Shown: positions 1-8,504 of the stretch, one piece after another
Layout: each line of letters opens with the position of its first letter
Position numbering within the stretch: the stretch's first letter is position 1
Made by a program: the position numbers and the translations under genes
Assembly (NCBI GenBank): GCA_022705565.1
Contig: JAKJEF010000003.1
Location: forward strand, 1-49,339
Reading direction: 5' to 3'
Origin: Patescibacteria group bacterium
GTDB taxonomy: Bacteria; Patescibacteriota; Minisyncoccia; UBA6257; Colwellbacteraceae
DNA length: 49,339 bases
Notes under the pieces: model-generated
Told to the model about the DNA's origin: nothing
Databases searched by the model: none
What the model saw: only the letters and a program-made list of their open reading frames with translations

Positions 1-143
1 AGAATTTCAAAGGACCGGAGGAATATCTGCATTCTCGCGGAGTCGAAGTGACGAATCTTGATCTCGAAGAATGCAAAAAAATAATGAGGGATTTCATAAA
101 AGAAAAGCCCGAGTTGTGGAACGAAGATATCAGCGAAGAATAA
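1..143 (+). CDS. Cytosine deaminase-like protein, C-terminal end (partial)
   Basis: Only the last 46 codons are present, in the frame that starts at base 3; the gene is cut by the window edge. The visible tail reads EYLHSRGVEV, then EECKKIMRDFI, then ELWNEDISEE. This closely resembles the C-terminus I recall for yeast cytosine deaminase (Fcy1) and related CDA-fold deaminases, which convert cytosine to uracil. The zinc-binding HAE and PCxxC motifs would lie upstream and cannot be seen. Assignment to the deaminase family is fairly secure; the exact substrate (cytosine, a nucleoside or guanine) is not. A small membrane protein follows 15 bases later on the same strand. Confidence 0.65.
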   Translation, partial: NFKGPEEYLHSRGVEVTNLDLEECKKIMRDFIKEKPELWNEDISEE

Positions 144-158
144 TCATCGTTTATAAAT

Positions 159-359
159 ATGAATAAAAAACAATCGAAAATAATTTTGATCGTCTTGATC
201 GTCATTCTCGTTGCCGCCGCGATCTTCGCCTATTATTCCTGTCGCCGGAAAAACGAGGCGGTTTTCTGCACCCTGGACGCCAAACTTTGTTCGGACGGCA
301 GTTATGTCGGTCGGGTGGCGCCGGATTGCGAATTCGCGTCCTGCCCCGGAGAAGAATAA
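159..359 (+). CDS. Small membrane-anchored Cys-rich protein
   Basis: This 66-residue protein has a short basic N-terminus, one hydrophobic segment at about residues 8-26 and a short outside domain with four cysteines in the pattern FCTLDAKLC...DCEFASC. I recall similar CTxDAKxCPDG segments from small surface proteins of Parcubacteria and related phyla; their function is unknown. The cysteines could form two disulfides outside the membrane. The ATG start sits directly after an AT-rich stretch with no Shine-Dalgarno sequence, as in most genes here. It is most likely a lipid-independent membrane-anchored envelope protein. Confidence 0.6.
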   Translation: MNKKQSKIILIVLIVILVAAAIFAYYSCRRKNEAVFCTLDAKLCSDGSYVGRVAPDCEFASCPGEE

Positions 360-406
360 GTTTGTCCGTTTCCGTCTTTGTCACGACGGAGGCTTTTAGG
401 AAAAAA

Positions 407-415
407 TGATATAAT
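407..415 (+). promoter_or_regulatory. Extended -10 promoter, leaderless type
   Basis: TGATATAAT matches the extended -10 consensus (TGnTATAAT). Its end is 6 bases from the ATG at 422, so transcription would begin at or next to the start codon. No good -35 box is seen. Confidence 0.6.
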
Positions 416-421
416 TGAAAT

Positions 422-676
422 ATGACTAGATTAACAATCATCCAGCTCGTCGTCCTGGTCGCCGGAACGATTTTTGCCTGGGGTAATTTTATAAAAGAAT
501 TTGTCGCTTGGCGTAATAAAAAAAGTTGCGAAGCGGGTTGCGCTCCCGGAGTCAATCCCTTTAAAACACCCTGTTTTTACGGAGCTTTGGTTTTTGCGAT
601 CGCCTTGGTCCTACATTTGCTCATAATATGGACTTTTAATGAGTGGGCTTCTGGTTTCTGGCCGTGGGCTATCTAG
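422..676 (+). CDS. Small two-helix membrane protein, function unknown
   Basis: The 84-residue product has a hydrophobic segment near residues 4-25 and a second near 55-75, with a short loop containing CEAGCAPG between them. I do not recognise a named family. The ATG at 422 is preceded by a strong extended -10 box 6 bases upstream and lacks a Shine-Dalgarno sequence, so the mRNA is probably leaderless. The conserved-looking CxxGC loop could bind a metal or form a disulfide, but that is speculation. Confidence 0.55.
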   Translation: MTRLTIIQLVVLVAGTIFAWGNFIKEFVAWRNKKSCEAGCAPGVNPFKTPCFYGALVFAIALVLHLLIIWTFNEWASGFWPWAI

Positions 677-743
677 GCAATAGAAAGAAAGGCTTTATTA
701 ATAAAGAAGCAAAATAGATTTACGATAGTGTTTTCAGTCGTTC

Positions 744-1010
744 GTGCGAAAAGACTTTAAATTAAAAGTTTTTGAAGTCGTTAAAGCCATTCCGAAAGGC
801 GAGACTTTGAGCTACAAGCGGGTGGCCGAACTCGCCGGAAGGCCGAAGGCCTATCGGGCCGTTGGAAATATTTTGAGCCGCAATTACGATCCGTCGATTC
901 CTTGCCACCGGGTGATAAGAAGCGACGAGGCTCCGGGAGGATACAATCGGGGATCGGTTGCCAAAATAAGGAAACTACGCGAAGAAGGCGTCAATCAGTT
1001 TCGAGGCTGA
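744..1010 (+). CDS. Methylated-DNA-cysteine methyltransferase, catalytic domain
   Basis: The 88-residue protein is the MGMT/Ogt DNA-binding catalytic domain alone, without the N-terminal ribonuclease-like domain. It contains the active-site motif PCHRVI with the acceptor Cys at residue 54, the segment GETLSYKRVAELAG of the winged helix, and the Arg-finger region AYRAVG. Because the Cys is present rather than Trp, it can in principle accept an alkyl group from O6-alkylguanine, unlike ATL proteins. The only in-frame start I see is GTG at 744. The 3' end overlaps the convergent queH gene by 16 bases. Confidence 0.85.
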   Translation: MRKDFKLKVFEVVKAIPKGETLSYKRVAELAGRPKAYRAVGNILSRNYDPSIPCHRVIRSDEAPGGYNRGSVAKIRKLREEGVNQFRG

Positions 1011-1552
1011 TTGCTGAATTCGCAGCCGCAGTATTTTTGGCGGTAGAATCCGGCTTTGCGGCTCATTTCCGACGTTTTTCTCCAAGAATCTTTTTTATCC
1101 GAACAGATTTCGGAAAAGGCGACGAATTCCGTCCCGGTTTCTTCGGCGATCATTTTTCCCAGTCGATCGATATCATGCTCGTTTTTATGCGGGCTGGCGC
1201 TCAAGGTGGTCGTAAAAAATCGGATATCGAGGCGCTTGGCTTCGGCTGCGGTTTTTCCGAGCCGCAAGGCGAAGCAAACCGGACATCTTTTTCCTCCTTC
1301 GGGTTCTTTTTCCAGTCCGGAAACCGCTTCGTACCACGCCGGTGGATCGTATCGGTCTTCGATAAACTCCGTTTGATTCTCCGAAGCGAGCTTTTTTACC
1401 GCTTCCAGGCGTTTCCGGTATTCTTCTTCCGGATGGATGTTGGAATTGGAATAAAAGACGATCGGCTCGAATCGTTCGCGGAGGATTTTTACCATCAAGG
1501 TTCCGCAAACGGCGCAGCAAACATGGAGGAGGATTTTCGGTTTTAAAGCCAT
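995..1552 (-). CDS. queH: Epoxyqueuosine reductase QueH
   Basis: This 185-residue protein belongs to the QueH (former DUF208) family, which reduces epoxyqueuosine to queuosine in tRNA wobble position 34, a job done by the unrelated QueG in other bacteria. The N-terminal motif HVCCAVC, the central RCPVCF and the C-terminal YCGCEF supply the conserved cysteines for the iron-sulfur cluster and metal site. The segment FTTTLSASPHKN is also typical. I place the start at the ATG at 1552 (MALKPK) rather than further upstream because the protein alignment begins there. tgt and queA, the preceding pathway steps, lie about 3 kb away. Confidence 0.9.
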   Translation of the reverse strand: MALKPKILLHVCCAVCGTLMVKILRERFEPIVFYSNSNIHPEEEYRKRLEAVKKLASENQTEFIEDRYDPPAWYEAVSGLEKEPEGGKRCPVCFALRLGKTAAEAKRLDIRFFTTTLSASPHKNEHDIDRLGKMIAEETGTEFVAFSEICSDKKDSWRKTSEMSRKAGFYRQKYCGCEFSNQPRN

Positions 1553-1606
1553 ATTATTAACGCTTACTCTATTCTTTATGATAAGATTAAGCAATTATAT
1601 CCATCG

Positions 1607-2395
1607 ATGGATTTCCGACAAACGCGATTTCTTAGCATAGTTTCTGTTTTTATGATGGCGGCCGCCGCCTTTTTTTTGGTTTCGGAGAACAACCGACAAG
1701 CCTCGAAAATCAAATTCGGTTTTTCCGGATTCAAGGAAACGATTCCGCCGGATATTATTCTCTCCGAAGAAAAAACAATAGCTTTACCTTTGGTCGTTCC
1801 CGAATATATACAAAAATACAGGGCTTCTTGCGAAGTGGCGGCCACCCGGGCGGCTTTACTTTATTTCGGGGTTGTTTTTTCCGAAGAGGACATGATCGAG
1901 GAAATCGGCTGGGAGATCCTTCCCCGATATTACGATAAAAACGGCGATCTCGTTTGGGGAAATCCGCAGTCGAAGTACGTGGGCCATTACGATCCCGAGA
2001 GGATTTATATCGACGGCTACGGAGTCTACAACCAGCCGATTTACGGTTTTCTTTCCGAACACGGATTCGGAAAAAGCATTTCCAAAACAAACTGGAGCAT
2101 AGACGAGATTATTTCTTATGTTCGCCAAGGTTATCCGGTGATCGCCTGGACCTCCGGAGATTTCAAGAAACGGGTTCCGGGTGTGATGATCAGCCCGGAC
2201 GGCGCCAAAAATCCGTGGATTTTCTCGGAACACGCCGTGGTGGTGAGAGGATTCGACGAAAAAAGAGTTTATCTTATGGACCCGGCTCCGAGAGCGGGGT
2301 ATCGTCAGGTGACCTGGAAAGAGTTCGAAGACGGGTTCGGCAGCCTGAACAACATGGCGATCGCGATCATGCCCGGAGAAATGGCGGAATTGTAA
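1607..2395 (+). CDS. Secreted or anchored C39-family cysteine peptidase-like protein
   Basis: The 262-residue protein has an N-terminal hydrophobic segment (about residues 8-25), then a papain-like domain of the Peptidase_C39_2 type. The likely catalytic residues are Cys75 in YRASCEVAA, His209 in SEHAVVV and Asp225 in LMDPAP. The spacing and the motif before the Cys match the family. It probably acts outside the membrane on peptides or the cell wall; its substrate is unknown. The gene stands alone, with the divergent queH upstream. It is GC-typical for the window and has no Shine-Dalgarno sequence. Confidence 0.75.
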   Translation: MDFRQTRFLSIVSVFMMAAAAFFLVSENNRQASKIKFGFSGFKETIPPDIILSEEKTIALPLVVPEYIQKYRASCEVAATRAALLYFGVVFSEEDMIEEIGWEILPRYYDKNGDLVWGNPQSKYVGHYDPERIYIDGYGVYNQPIYGFLSEHGFGKSISKTNWSIDEIISYVRQGYPVIAWTSGDFKKRVPGVMISPDGAKNPWIFSEHAVVVRGFDEKRVYLMDPAPRAGYRQVTWKEFEDGFGSLNNMAIAIMPGEMAEL

Positions 2396-2489
2396 AGGTT
2401 TTTAGCCCTATTTTTTATCCACAATAGTCGGTTGCGAACTTAACCTGTTGATGTAAACTAAAAGTCCACGAAATCTGGTCCTTGAAAGG

Positions 2490-3361
2490 GTGAGTGTTAT
2501 GGGTCTCGACGCTTTGTGTGTGGGCTCTGTCAATCATTATTTCTGGTGCGCCGAGTGCAATAGATCTACGTTTGCATCAGTCTTTCCAAGAGAATCTTAT
2601 GTGGAATTTGTCTTTTCTTTCCCTGGATCTCTTGACGGCAGTTTATTCGCGATTGAGCCGTACGACGCAAAGAAGCATCAGGATGCGCGGGTTGGCTTTA
2701 CTCCTCTTACGATTTGGCCGAGGCATGGCGTACCAGCCCGTTTACTTCGTAGAGACAACAATGGCTTGGTTGGAGGTACCCTCTATCTTTGCCCTGATTG
2801 TGTCGCCAAGGGAGATCTACGAAAACAGGAAGATAAGTTTATGGAACGAGTAAGATCTCTTCTGATGATAGAGATCTGTGAACTGGCCTGGGCCGGTGTT
2901 CTGGCGCCTACGGGCGCTCTTGATTCCTTGGGGCTTTCCGAAGAGGAAAGCAATGTCGGATCAATAGCATCCAGACGGTCATCGAGCATTTCGAGGCCAT
3001 CGATCCAGAATACACTCCTTATCATCCTAGGTTTGTGTCCATTTTACAGAAATGCCGGAAGCTTCTGGGAGGCACCTCCTATCACGCAAAAGGTCCACGA
3101 ACTAAGGAGAAGGAGTTTCAGGATCGAGCGAGATCTCTTCTTATAGAAGAAGTCTGCGAGTTGACCTGGGCTGGTGTCCTCACGCCAACAGGCATCCCGC
3201 TCTATTTGAGGCTTTTCAAAAAAAAGAGACAGCCTCGGATAGAGAAGATCCAGATGGTTATCGACAATGTCGAAGCCATCAACCCGAAAGATGTTCCTTA
3301 TCACCCGAAAGCCATATCCGTTTTAAAGGAGTGTTTAGCACTCCTGAAACGTGCTTTCTAA
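2490..3361 (+). pseudogene. Zn-ribbon protein with tandem duplicated domain, frameshifted
   Basis: Two overlapping open frames form one damaged gene. The first, from GTG 2490 or more likely ATG 2499 (AAAGGG Shine-Dalgarno 8 bases upstream), encodes a CAEC...LCPDC zinc-ribbon-like domain and one copy of a helical repeat. The second copy lies in another frame. Reading across with one extra T in the CTTT run near 2934-2937 gives a continuous 287-residue protein in which LFRRGKQCRINSIQTVIEHF of copy 1 aligns with LFKKKRQPRIEKIQMVIDNV of copy 2. I see no classical slippery heptamer, so a one-base deletion or assembly error is more likely than programmed frameshifting. I do not recognise the family. 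A private terminator follows. Confidence 0.7.
2829..3358 (+). repeat. Internal tandem duplication of an about 80-residue unit
   Basis: Unit 1 (about 2829-3071) and unit 2 (about 3107-3358) encode matching segments: VRSLLMIEICELAWAGV with ARSLLIEEVCELTWAGV, and YTPYHPRFVSIL with DVPYHPKAISVL. Similarity is also visible in the DNA (for example AGATCTCTTCT in both). The two copies are in different frames because of the one-base loss near 2935. Confidence 0.8.
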
Positions 3362-3374
3362 CGGTTAGGTCCGG

Positions 3375-4432
<1,058 letters not shown>

Positions 4433-4454
4433 ACCGGCCGTTTGTTGGCCGGCG

Positions 4455-4463
4455 TGCTATAAT
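4455..4463 (+). promoter_or_regulatory. Extended -10 promoter
   Basis: TGCTATAAT is an exact extended -10 box. The predicted start of transcription is near 4470, giving a leader of about 24 bases that begins with an AAAGGTCG element also found before three other genes in the window. Confidence 0.65.
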
Positions 4464-4493
4464 GCGGGAAAGGTCGTCAACGTCAATTTCGAC

Positions 4494-4610
4494 ATGTGCC
4501 AGACTTGCGGATGTTCTCCCTGCAAAAAGTGCGGCAGGGAAATAAAAAACGGCGTCTGCAGCGGTTGCGGCAAGAGATCTGACGAGTGCGAATGCAAGAG
4601 GGAAGGATAA
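4494..4610 (+). CDS. Tiny Cys-rich zinc-ribbon-like protein
   Basis: This 38-residue product contains nine cysteines: MCQTCGCSPCKKCG near the start, then CSGCG and CEC. The spacing suggests one or two small zinc-binding knuckles. I recall similar CxxCGCxPCKKCG peptides in CPR bacteria and archaea, with no known function. It has its own extended -10 promoter and is followed by a strong terminator, so it is a stand-alone transcription unit between trpS and tgt. Confidence 0.65.
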   Translation: MCQTCGCSPCKKCGREIKNGVCSGCGKRSDECECKREG

Positions 4611-4622
4611 GCGGGCGTTTCA

Positions 4623-4650
4623 ATCCCGCGGTCAAGCCGCGGGATTTTTG
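4623..4650 (+). terminator. Intrinsic terminator
   Basis: ATCCCGCGG and CCGCGGGAT form a 9-bp stem around TCAAG, followed by a T-rich tail. It ends the tiny Cys-rich gene just before tgt. Confidence 0.85.
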
Positions 4651-4671
4651 TTTCCCGAAGATTTTCGTGTT

Positions 4672-5823
4672 ATGACTTATGGCGAAATGATTGATTTCCG
4701 AGTTTTGAAAGAATCTCCGAAAAGCCGGGCCAGGCTCGGTATTTTGAAGACGCCGCACGGCGAAATCGAAACCCCGGCTTTGGTCGGAGTAGCCACCCAG
4801 GCGACGGTAAAAACCTTGACTTCCGAAGAAGCGCGAGAGGCGAAATTAAGGCTCCTGATTTGTAACACTTATCATCTTCATCTCCGGCCGGGAGAGAAAA
4901 TCGTCAAAGCTAACGGAGGACTTCATAAGTTCATGAATTGGCATTCGGGGCTGATGACCGACTCCGGCGGTTTCCAGGTATTCAGTCTGGGATTCGGCCG
5001 GGATTTCGGATTGAGCAAGGTCTCCAAATCCGGTTTAAAAGAAACGCTCGAAGAAGGCAGTCAACCGAAAAGCCTGAAAATCACCGACGACGGCGTGTTT
5101 TTCAAATCCCATCTCGACGGACGAGAAATGTTTTTGGGGCCGAAAGAATCGATCAAAATCCAAGAAGACCTGGGAGCCGACATTATTCTCGCTTTCGACG
5201 AATGCCCTCCACCCATCGCCAACCGCGAATACGTCTTAAAATCCCTGGAACGCACCCATCGCTGGGCCAAGGAGTGCCTGCGCGTCAAAAAATCCAAACA
5301 AGCCCTTTACGGGATCGTTCAGGGAAGTAGATTCAAAGATCTGCGGAAGGAATCGGCGCGATTCATCGATTCTTTAGGGTTCGACGGCTACGCCATTGGC
5401 GGAGAATTCGGAAGCGACAAATCGTCCATGGTGAAAATGCTCGAAACGGTGAACGCCGAACTCGATTCGTCGAAACCGAGACATCTTTTGGGAATCGGCT
5501 ATCTCGAAGACATTCCGAAAATCGTCAAATCCGGCGTGGATACTTTCGACTGCACCGCGCCGACGCATTACGGCCGTCGAGGCATCACCTTTGTCTCTTC
5601 GGGAAAACTGGATCTGAACAAGGCGATATTTCTGAAAGACCGAAAACCAATCGACCGAAATTGCGGCTGCCCGGTCTGCGGAAATTATTCCCGAAGTTAT
5701 CTCAGTCATTTGATCCGCGCCAAAGAAATTTCCGGCTTGAAGCTTCTTACCGTCCACAATCTTTTTTTCTTCAACACTTTGATCGAAAACATCAGGAAAG
5801 AAATCAAAAAAGGGAAGTTTTGA
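4672..5823 (+). CDS. tgt: tRNA-guanine transglycosylase
   Basis: The protein (about 383 residues from ATG 4672) exchanges guanine-34 for a 7-deazaguanine in tRNAs with GUN anticodons. Visible motifs are DSGGFQVFSLG, DECPPP, YGIVQGS, the nucleophile region VDTFDCTAPTHYGRRG and the zinc site CGCPVC with a downstream His in LTVHNL. The base-recognition loop reads IGGEFGSD where well-studied bacterial enzymes have IGGLAVGE, so substrate choice may differ. An ATG at 4687 (MIDFRV) is an equally possible start; the TTG further upstream lies in the terminator and is unlikely. queA follows 22 bases downstream in the same transcription unit. Confidence 0.92.
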   Translation: MTYGEMIDFRVLKESPKSRARLGILKTPHGEIETPALVGVATQATVKTLTSEEAREAKLRLLICNTYHLHLRPGEKIVKANGGLHKFMNWHSGLMTDSGGFQVFSLGFGRDFGLSKVSKSGLKETLEEGSQPKSLKITDDGVFFKSHLDGREMFLGPKESIKIQEDLGADIILAFDECPPPIANREYVLKSLERTHRWAKECLRVKKSKQALYGIVQGSRFKDLRKESARFIDSLGFDGYAIGGEFGSDKSSMVKMLETVNAELDSSKPRHLLGIGYLEDIPKIVKSGVDTFDCTAPTHYGRRGITFVSSGKLDLNKAIFLKDRKPIDRNCGCPVCGNYSRSYLSHLIRAKEISGLKLLTVHNLFFFNTLIENIRKEIKKGKF

Positions 5824-5845
5824 TTTCTCGGATTTGGAAAAAATA

Positions 5846-6880
5846 ATGCAATTCGAAAAACTTCTGGAATTATACGATTACCGCTTTCCCGAAAAAGCTA
5901 TTGCCCAATGTCCGGCGAGCCCCAGGGACAGCGCCAAGCTTTTGATCTACGACCGGAAAACAGAAAAAGTTTTTCTCGACGTTTTCCGGAATCTCGGCGA
6001 TCATCTTCCTCCGAAAGCGGTTTTGGTTCTCAACGAAACCAAGGTGATTCCGGCGCGGATCCGGGCCAAGAAATCGACCGGAGGGAAAGTGGAATTGCTT
6101 TATGTCGGAGAAGAAAAAGGAAATCTTCGATTCATGGTTAACCGCAAAATCCGTCCGGGAGAAAAAATATTCCTGGATAGCCGGAACTTTTTGACTCTTG
6201 TCGATCAAAAAGAGGGGATCGGTCTTTTCGAGCCGTCTTTTCCGGCGCGAAACATTTTCGGCGTTTTGGAGAAATTCGGAGAAACGCCGATTCCTCCGTA
6301 TATCAAACATTCGCCTTTGAAAGAGCCCGAACTCAAAGAAAAATACCAGGCGGTTTTCGCGAGAGTCCGGGGTTCGGTTGCCGCGCCCACCGCCTCGCTC
6401 CATTTTACGAAGAGGTTGATGGCAAAGCTTCAAAAATCCGGATTTGATCTGAAGTTCGTCATTCTCCACGTCAATCTGGGGACTTTCGCCAAGCTGACGC
6501 CGGAACAAATAAAGCGTTCCAAGCTCCACGAAGAATTCTATGAAATAGATCCGGGAATGGCGGCATTCCTGAATAAAGCCAAAAATCAAGGCCGGCCGAT
6601 CGTCGCCGTCGGCACGACCGTTGTCCGGACCCTCGAATCGGCGAGCGACGCCAAGGGAAATCTTACGAAACTGTCCGGGGAAACGAGTCTTTTCATCAAA
6701 GAAGGATATCGATTCAGATTCGTCGATAGCCTGATCACCAATTTTCACGTTCCGAAGTCGAGCCTTTTGATGCTTGTTTCCGCTTTCGCCGGCAGAAAGC
6801 AAATCCTCGATCTCTATCGGAAAGCGATCGCCAAAGACTTCAGGATATTTTCTTTCGGAGACGGGATGCTCTTGAAATAA
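5846..6880 (+). CDS. queA: S-adenosylmethionine:tRNA ribosyltransferase-isomerase
   Basis: QueA transfers and isomerises the ribosyl part of SAM onto preQ1-34 in tRNA, giving epoxyqueuosine. The 344-residue product from ATG 5846 shows YDYRFPEKAIAQ at the start, RDSAKLLIYD, VLNETKVIPARI, GSVAAPTASLHFT, VGTTVVRTLES, LITNFHVPKSSLLMLVSAFAG and the C-terminal FSFGDGMLL, all hallmarks of the family. The upstream TTG at 5834 is less likely. It lies directly behind tgt; together with queH the last three steps of queuosine formation are present. SAM for the reaction is made by MetK, also in this window. Confidence 0.95.
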   Translation: MQFEKLLELYDYRFPEKAIAQCPASPRDSAKLLIYDRKTEKVFLDVFRNLGDHLPPKAVLVLNETKVIPARIRAKKSTGGKVELLYVGEEKGNLRFMVNRKIRPGEKIFLDSRNFLTLVDQKEGIGLFEPSFPARNIFGVLEKFGETPIPPYIKHSPLKEPELKEKYQAVFARVRGSVAAPTASLHFTKRLMAKLQKSGFDLKFVILHVNLGTFAKLTPEQIKRSKLHEEFYEIDPGMAAFLNKAKNQGRPIVAVGTTVVRTLESASDAKGNLTKLSGETSLFIKEGYRFRFVDSLITNFHVPKSSLLMLVSAFAGRKQILDLYRKAIAKDFRIFSFGDGMLLK

Positions 6881-6942
6881 CTTGATTCCCGTTGATTTTG
6901 ATGATAATGATTCGTTAGTTCTTGATAAAGGAGGAGTAATAT

Positions 6943-7275
6943 TTGCGGTTATTCTTTGCCTTGATGCTCTTTACGGGAACGCTCGGGGGCGTCGCGGAAA
7001 AATGCGTGGAGCTCAAAAATAGAGAGTTCCTGAAAACAATCGCCGCGATGGCCATTGTTTTCCCGCTTGTGATTGCGCTAGTCAAGATTTTCCCGGAGGT
7101 GGCGGCCGATGCGGCCATACCCGATACTTGGCCGGGATTGATCGCCTCCCTTGCCGTCAATCTCTTGGGCAACTTTTGGGCAAGCCGTGTTTGTCCCGAA
7201 TGGCATTTTGCTCCAATTGGTTTGGTGAAGGAGTTGTCGAGACGCGTCAAATCGAGAATATCCCGCAAGCGTTGA
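6943..7275 (+). CDS. Small membrane protein, function unknown
   Basis: The 110-residue product has hydrophobic stretches at about residues 2-17, 30-47 and 60-80 and a basic C-terminal tail, so it is probably a membrane protein with two or three helices. I do not recognise it. The start is TTG, chosen because a strong Shine-Dalgarno sequence (AAAGGAGG, 6927-6934) lies 8 bases upstream and there is no better codon. A private terminator follows at once. The strong Shine-Dalgarno sequence, alternative start and own terminator set it apart from the neighbouring housekeeping genes. Confidence 0.7.
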   Translation: MRLFFALMLFTGTLGGVAEKCVELKNREFLKTIAAMAIVFPLVIALVKIFPEVAADAAIPDTWPGLIASLAVNLLGNFWASRVCPEWHFAPIGLVKELSRRVKSRISRKR

Positions 7276-7278
7276 TAC

Positions 7279-7306
7279 GGACGGAGTCGGAACTCCGTCC
7301 TTTTTA
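7279..7306 (+). terminator. Intrinsic terminator
   Basis: GGACGGAG and CTCCGTCC form an 8-bp stem with a TCGGAA loop, followed by TTTTTATT. It lies 4 bases after the stop of the small membrane protein gene. Confidence 0.9.
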
Positions 7307-7359
7307 TTATGATTGCCGTCTACATGAAGACGCGTTAAGCTTAAAATATCCTCGCTTAT

Positions 7360-8067
7360 ATGAAACAGCATCGATTCATCGGCGATTTCGCGCCGGAAGG
7401 AAATTATCTGGAAATCCGGGACGAAGAACTCGTAAACCAGTTTAAAAACGTCCTCAAACTAAAGCCCGGAGAAGAGATAATCTTGGCTGACGGCCAAGGT
7501 TCGGAATTTACGGGAGCAATCAAATCTTTCCATCCGAAGTTCGTCGCTTTGACGGTCGGAGAAAAAAGACGAAATTCGAACGACCCGGCGACGGCCGTTA
7601 TTTTGTATTGCTCTTTGCTCAAAAAAGAGAATTTCGAATGGGTGGCGGAAAAAGCGACCGAAACCGGCGCGCGGGCAATCGTTCCGGTGATTTCCGACCG
7701 GACGGTCAAATTGAACCTGAACATTGGCCGTTTGCGGAAAATAGTCAAAGAAGCGGCCGAACAGTCGGGCCGCGGATTCTTGCCCGAAGTTTCGGAAATA
7801 ATCGATTTCGACGAAGCGGTGGAACAGGCCAAAGATAACGAGCTCAATATTTTTTTCGATCCCAAGGGAAAGGTATTCGAAAAACCCCAGTGGTTTTCGA
7901 TGTACGGAGACAAACGGATAGGCGTTTTCATCGGTCCGGAAGGAGGCTGGACCGACAGGGAGATCGCGGCCGCCGAAGCCGCTGGTTTCCAAATCGTTTC
8001 TTTGGGCAAACTTGTCCTGCGGGCGGAAACAGCGGCCATCGTCGCCGTTTATCTTGCGGCTCACTGA
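7360..8067 (+). CDS. rsmE: 16S rRNA (uracil-1498-N3)-methyltransferase
   Basis: RsmE is a SPOUT methyltransferase that methylates U1498 of 16S rRNA using SAM. The 235-residue protein begins with a PUA-like domain (QHRFIGDF, VLKLKPGEEI) and ends with the knotted SAM-binding domain: EKATETGARAIVPV, the loop FIGPEGGWTDREI and SLGKLVLRAETAAI. The GPEGG and LRAETA motifs are diagnostic. Length is normal. The ATG is preceded by TAAAAT 12 bases upstream and no Shine-Dalgarno sequence. The convergent HNH-like gene lies downstream, separated by a shared hairpin. Confidence 0.95.
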   Translation: MKQHRFIGDFAPEGNYLEIRDEELVNQFKNVLKLKPGEEIILADGQGSEFTGAIKSFHPKFVALTVGEKRRNSNDPATAVILYCSLLKKENFEWVAEKATETGARAIVPVISDRTVKLNLNIGRLRKIVKEAAEQSGRGFLPEVSEIIDFDEAVEQAKDNELNIFFDPKGKVFEKPQWFSMYGDKRIGVFIGPEGGWTDREIAAAEAAGFQIVSLGKLVLRAETAAIVAVYLAAH

Positions 8068-8082
8068 TTTTATAAAAAGAGA

Positions 8083-8102
8083 AGAGCGGTCAAAGCCGCT
8101 CT
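8083..8102 (-). terminator. Intrinsic terminator of the HNH-like gene
   Basis: AGAGCGG and CCGCTCT flank TCAAAG. Read on the minus strand, the stem is followed by TCTCTTTTT, so it best serves the minus-strand gene; it may also stop rsmE transcription. Confidence 0.75.
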
Positions 8103-8106
8103 TGAA

Positions 8107-8469
8107 TCAACCATCGTCTCCCGCCACCAAAACGTCTATCCGGAAAGATTTTTGGTAGCACGATGGATCGATGGTGTAGCCGTTTTCTTCGAGCCAAGAA
8201 AGGACGCGCTCCTGCTCTTCGGGAGAATTGCCCCAGATATAGCCGGGGTTTTTCTTGTGCGCTTTTCTTTCGCATTCCGGACATCGGAGCCGACAAAAAT
8301 CCACGAGGTCCGTTATATTGAGCTGCGGCTTTCCCTCGAGGGCCCGAAGCAATTTGATTTCTCCTAAGGCGTCGCGGGGAATAACGTGGTGGCCGTAAAG
8401 TTCTTTATCGGTCGCTCCGCAATCTTCGCAGCGATGGCCCTTCAGGGAAATTCTCTTGTCGACTACCAA
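8107..8469 (-). CDS. HNH-like zinc-finger protein
   Basis: The protein has a zinc-ribbon/HNH-like arrangement: CEDCG, then YGHHVIPRD, then CRLRCPECERKAH. This resembles the HNH endonuclease fold, where the His pair sits in the beta-beta-alpha metal site, but I cannot prove nuclease activity. I report the conservative TTG start at 8469 (120 residues). However, a strong Shine-Dalgarno sequence (GGGAGG, 8505-8510) sits about 35 bases upstream and the frame stays open to it, so the true start may be a rare codon (ATT at 8502 or ACG at 8496), adding about ten residues. The gene has its own -10 box and terminator. Confidence 0.65.
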   Translation of the reverse strand: MVVDKRISLKGHRCEDCGATDKELYGHHVIPRDALGEIKLLRALEGKPQLNITDLVDFCRLRCPECERKAHKKNPGYIWGNSPEEQERVLSWLEENGYTIDPSCYQKSFRIDVLVAGDDG

Positions 8470-8504
8470 ACCCCAGATGAATCTCGAGATGTCCGTGGTA
8501 ATCG

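Noticed and set aside
2490-3361. Programmed -1 frameshifting in the duplicated gene
   Set aside because: The site around CTTTCC lacks the X-XXY-YYZ slippery pattern and no clear downstream pseudoknot was seen, so a deletion or sequencing error is preferred.
4434-4453. Intrinsic terminator after trpS
   Set aside because: CCGGCC/GGCCGG can pair, but no T-run follows, and the next promoter starts at once.
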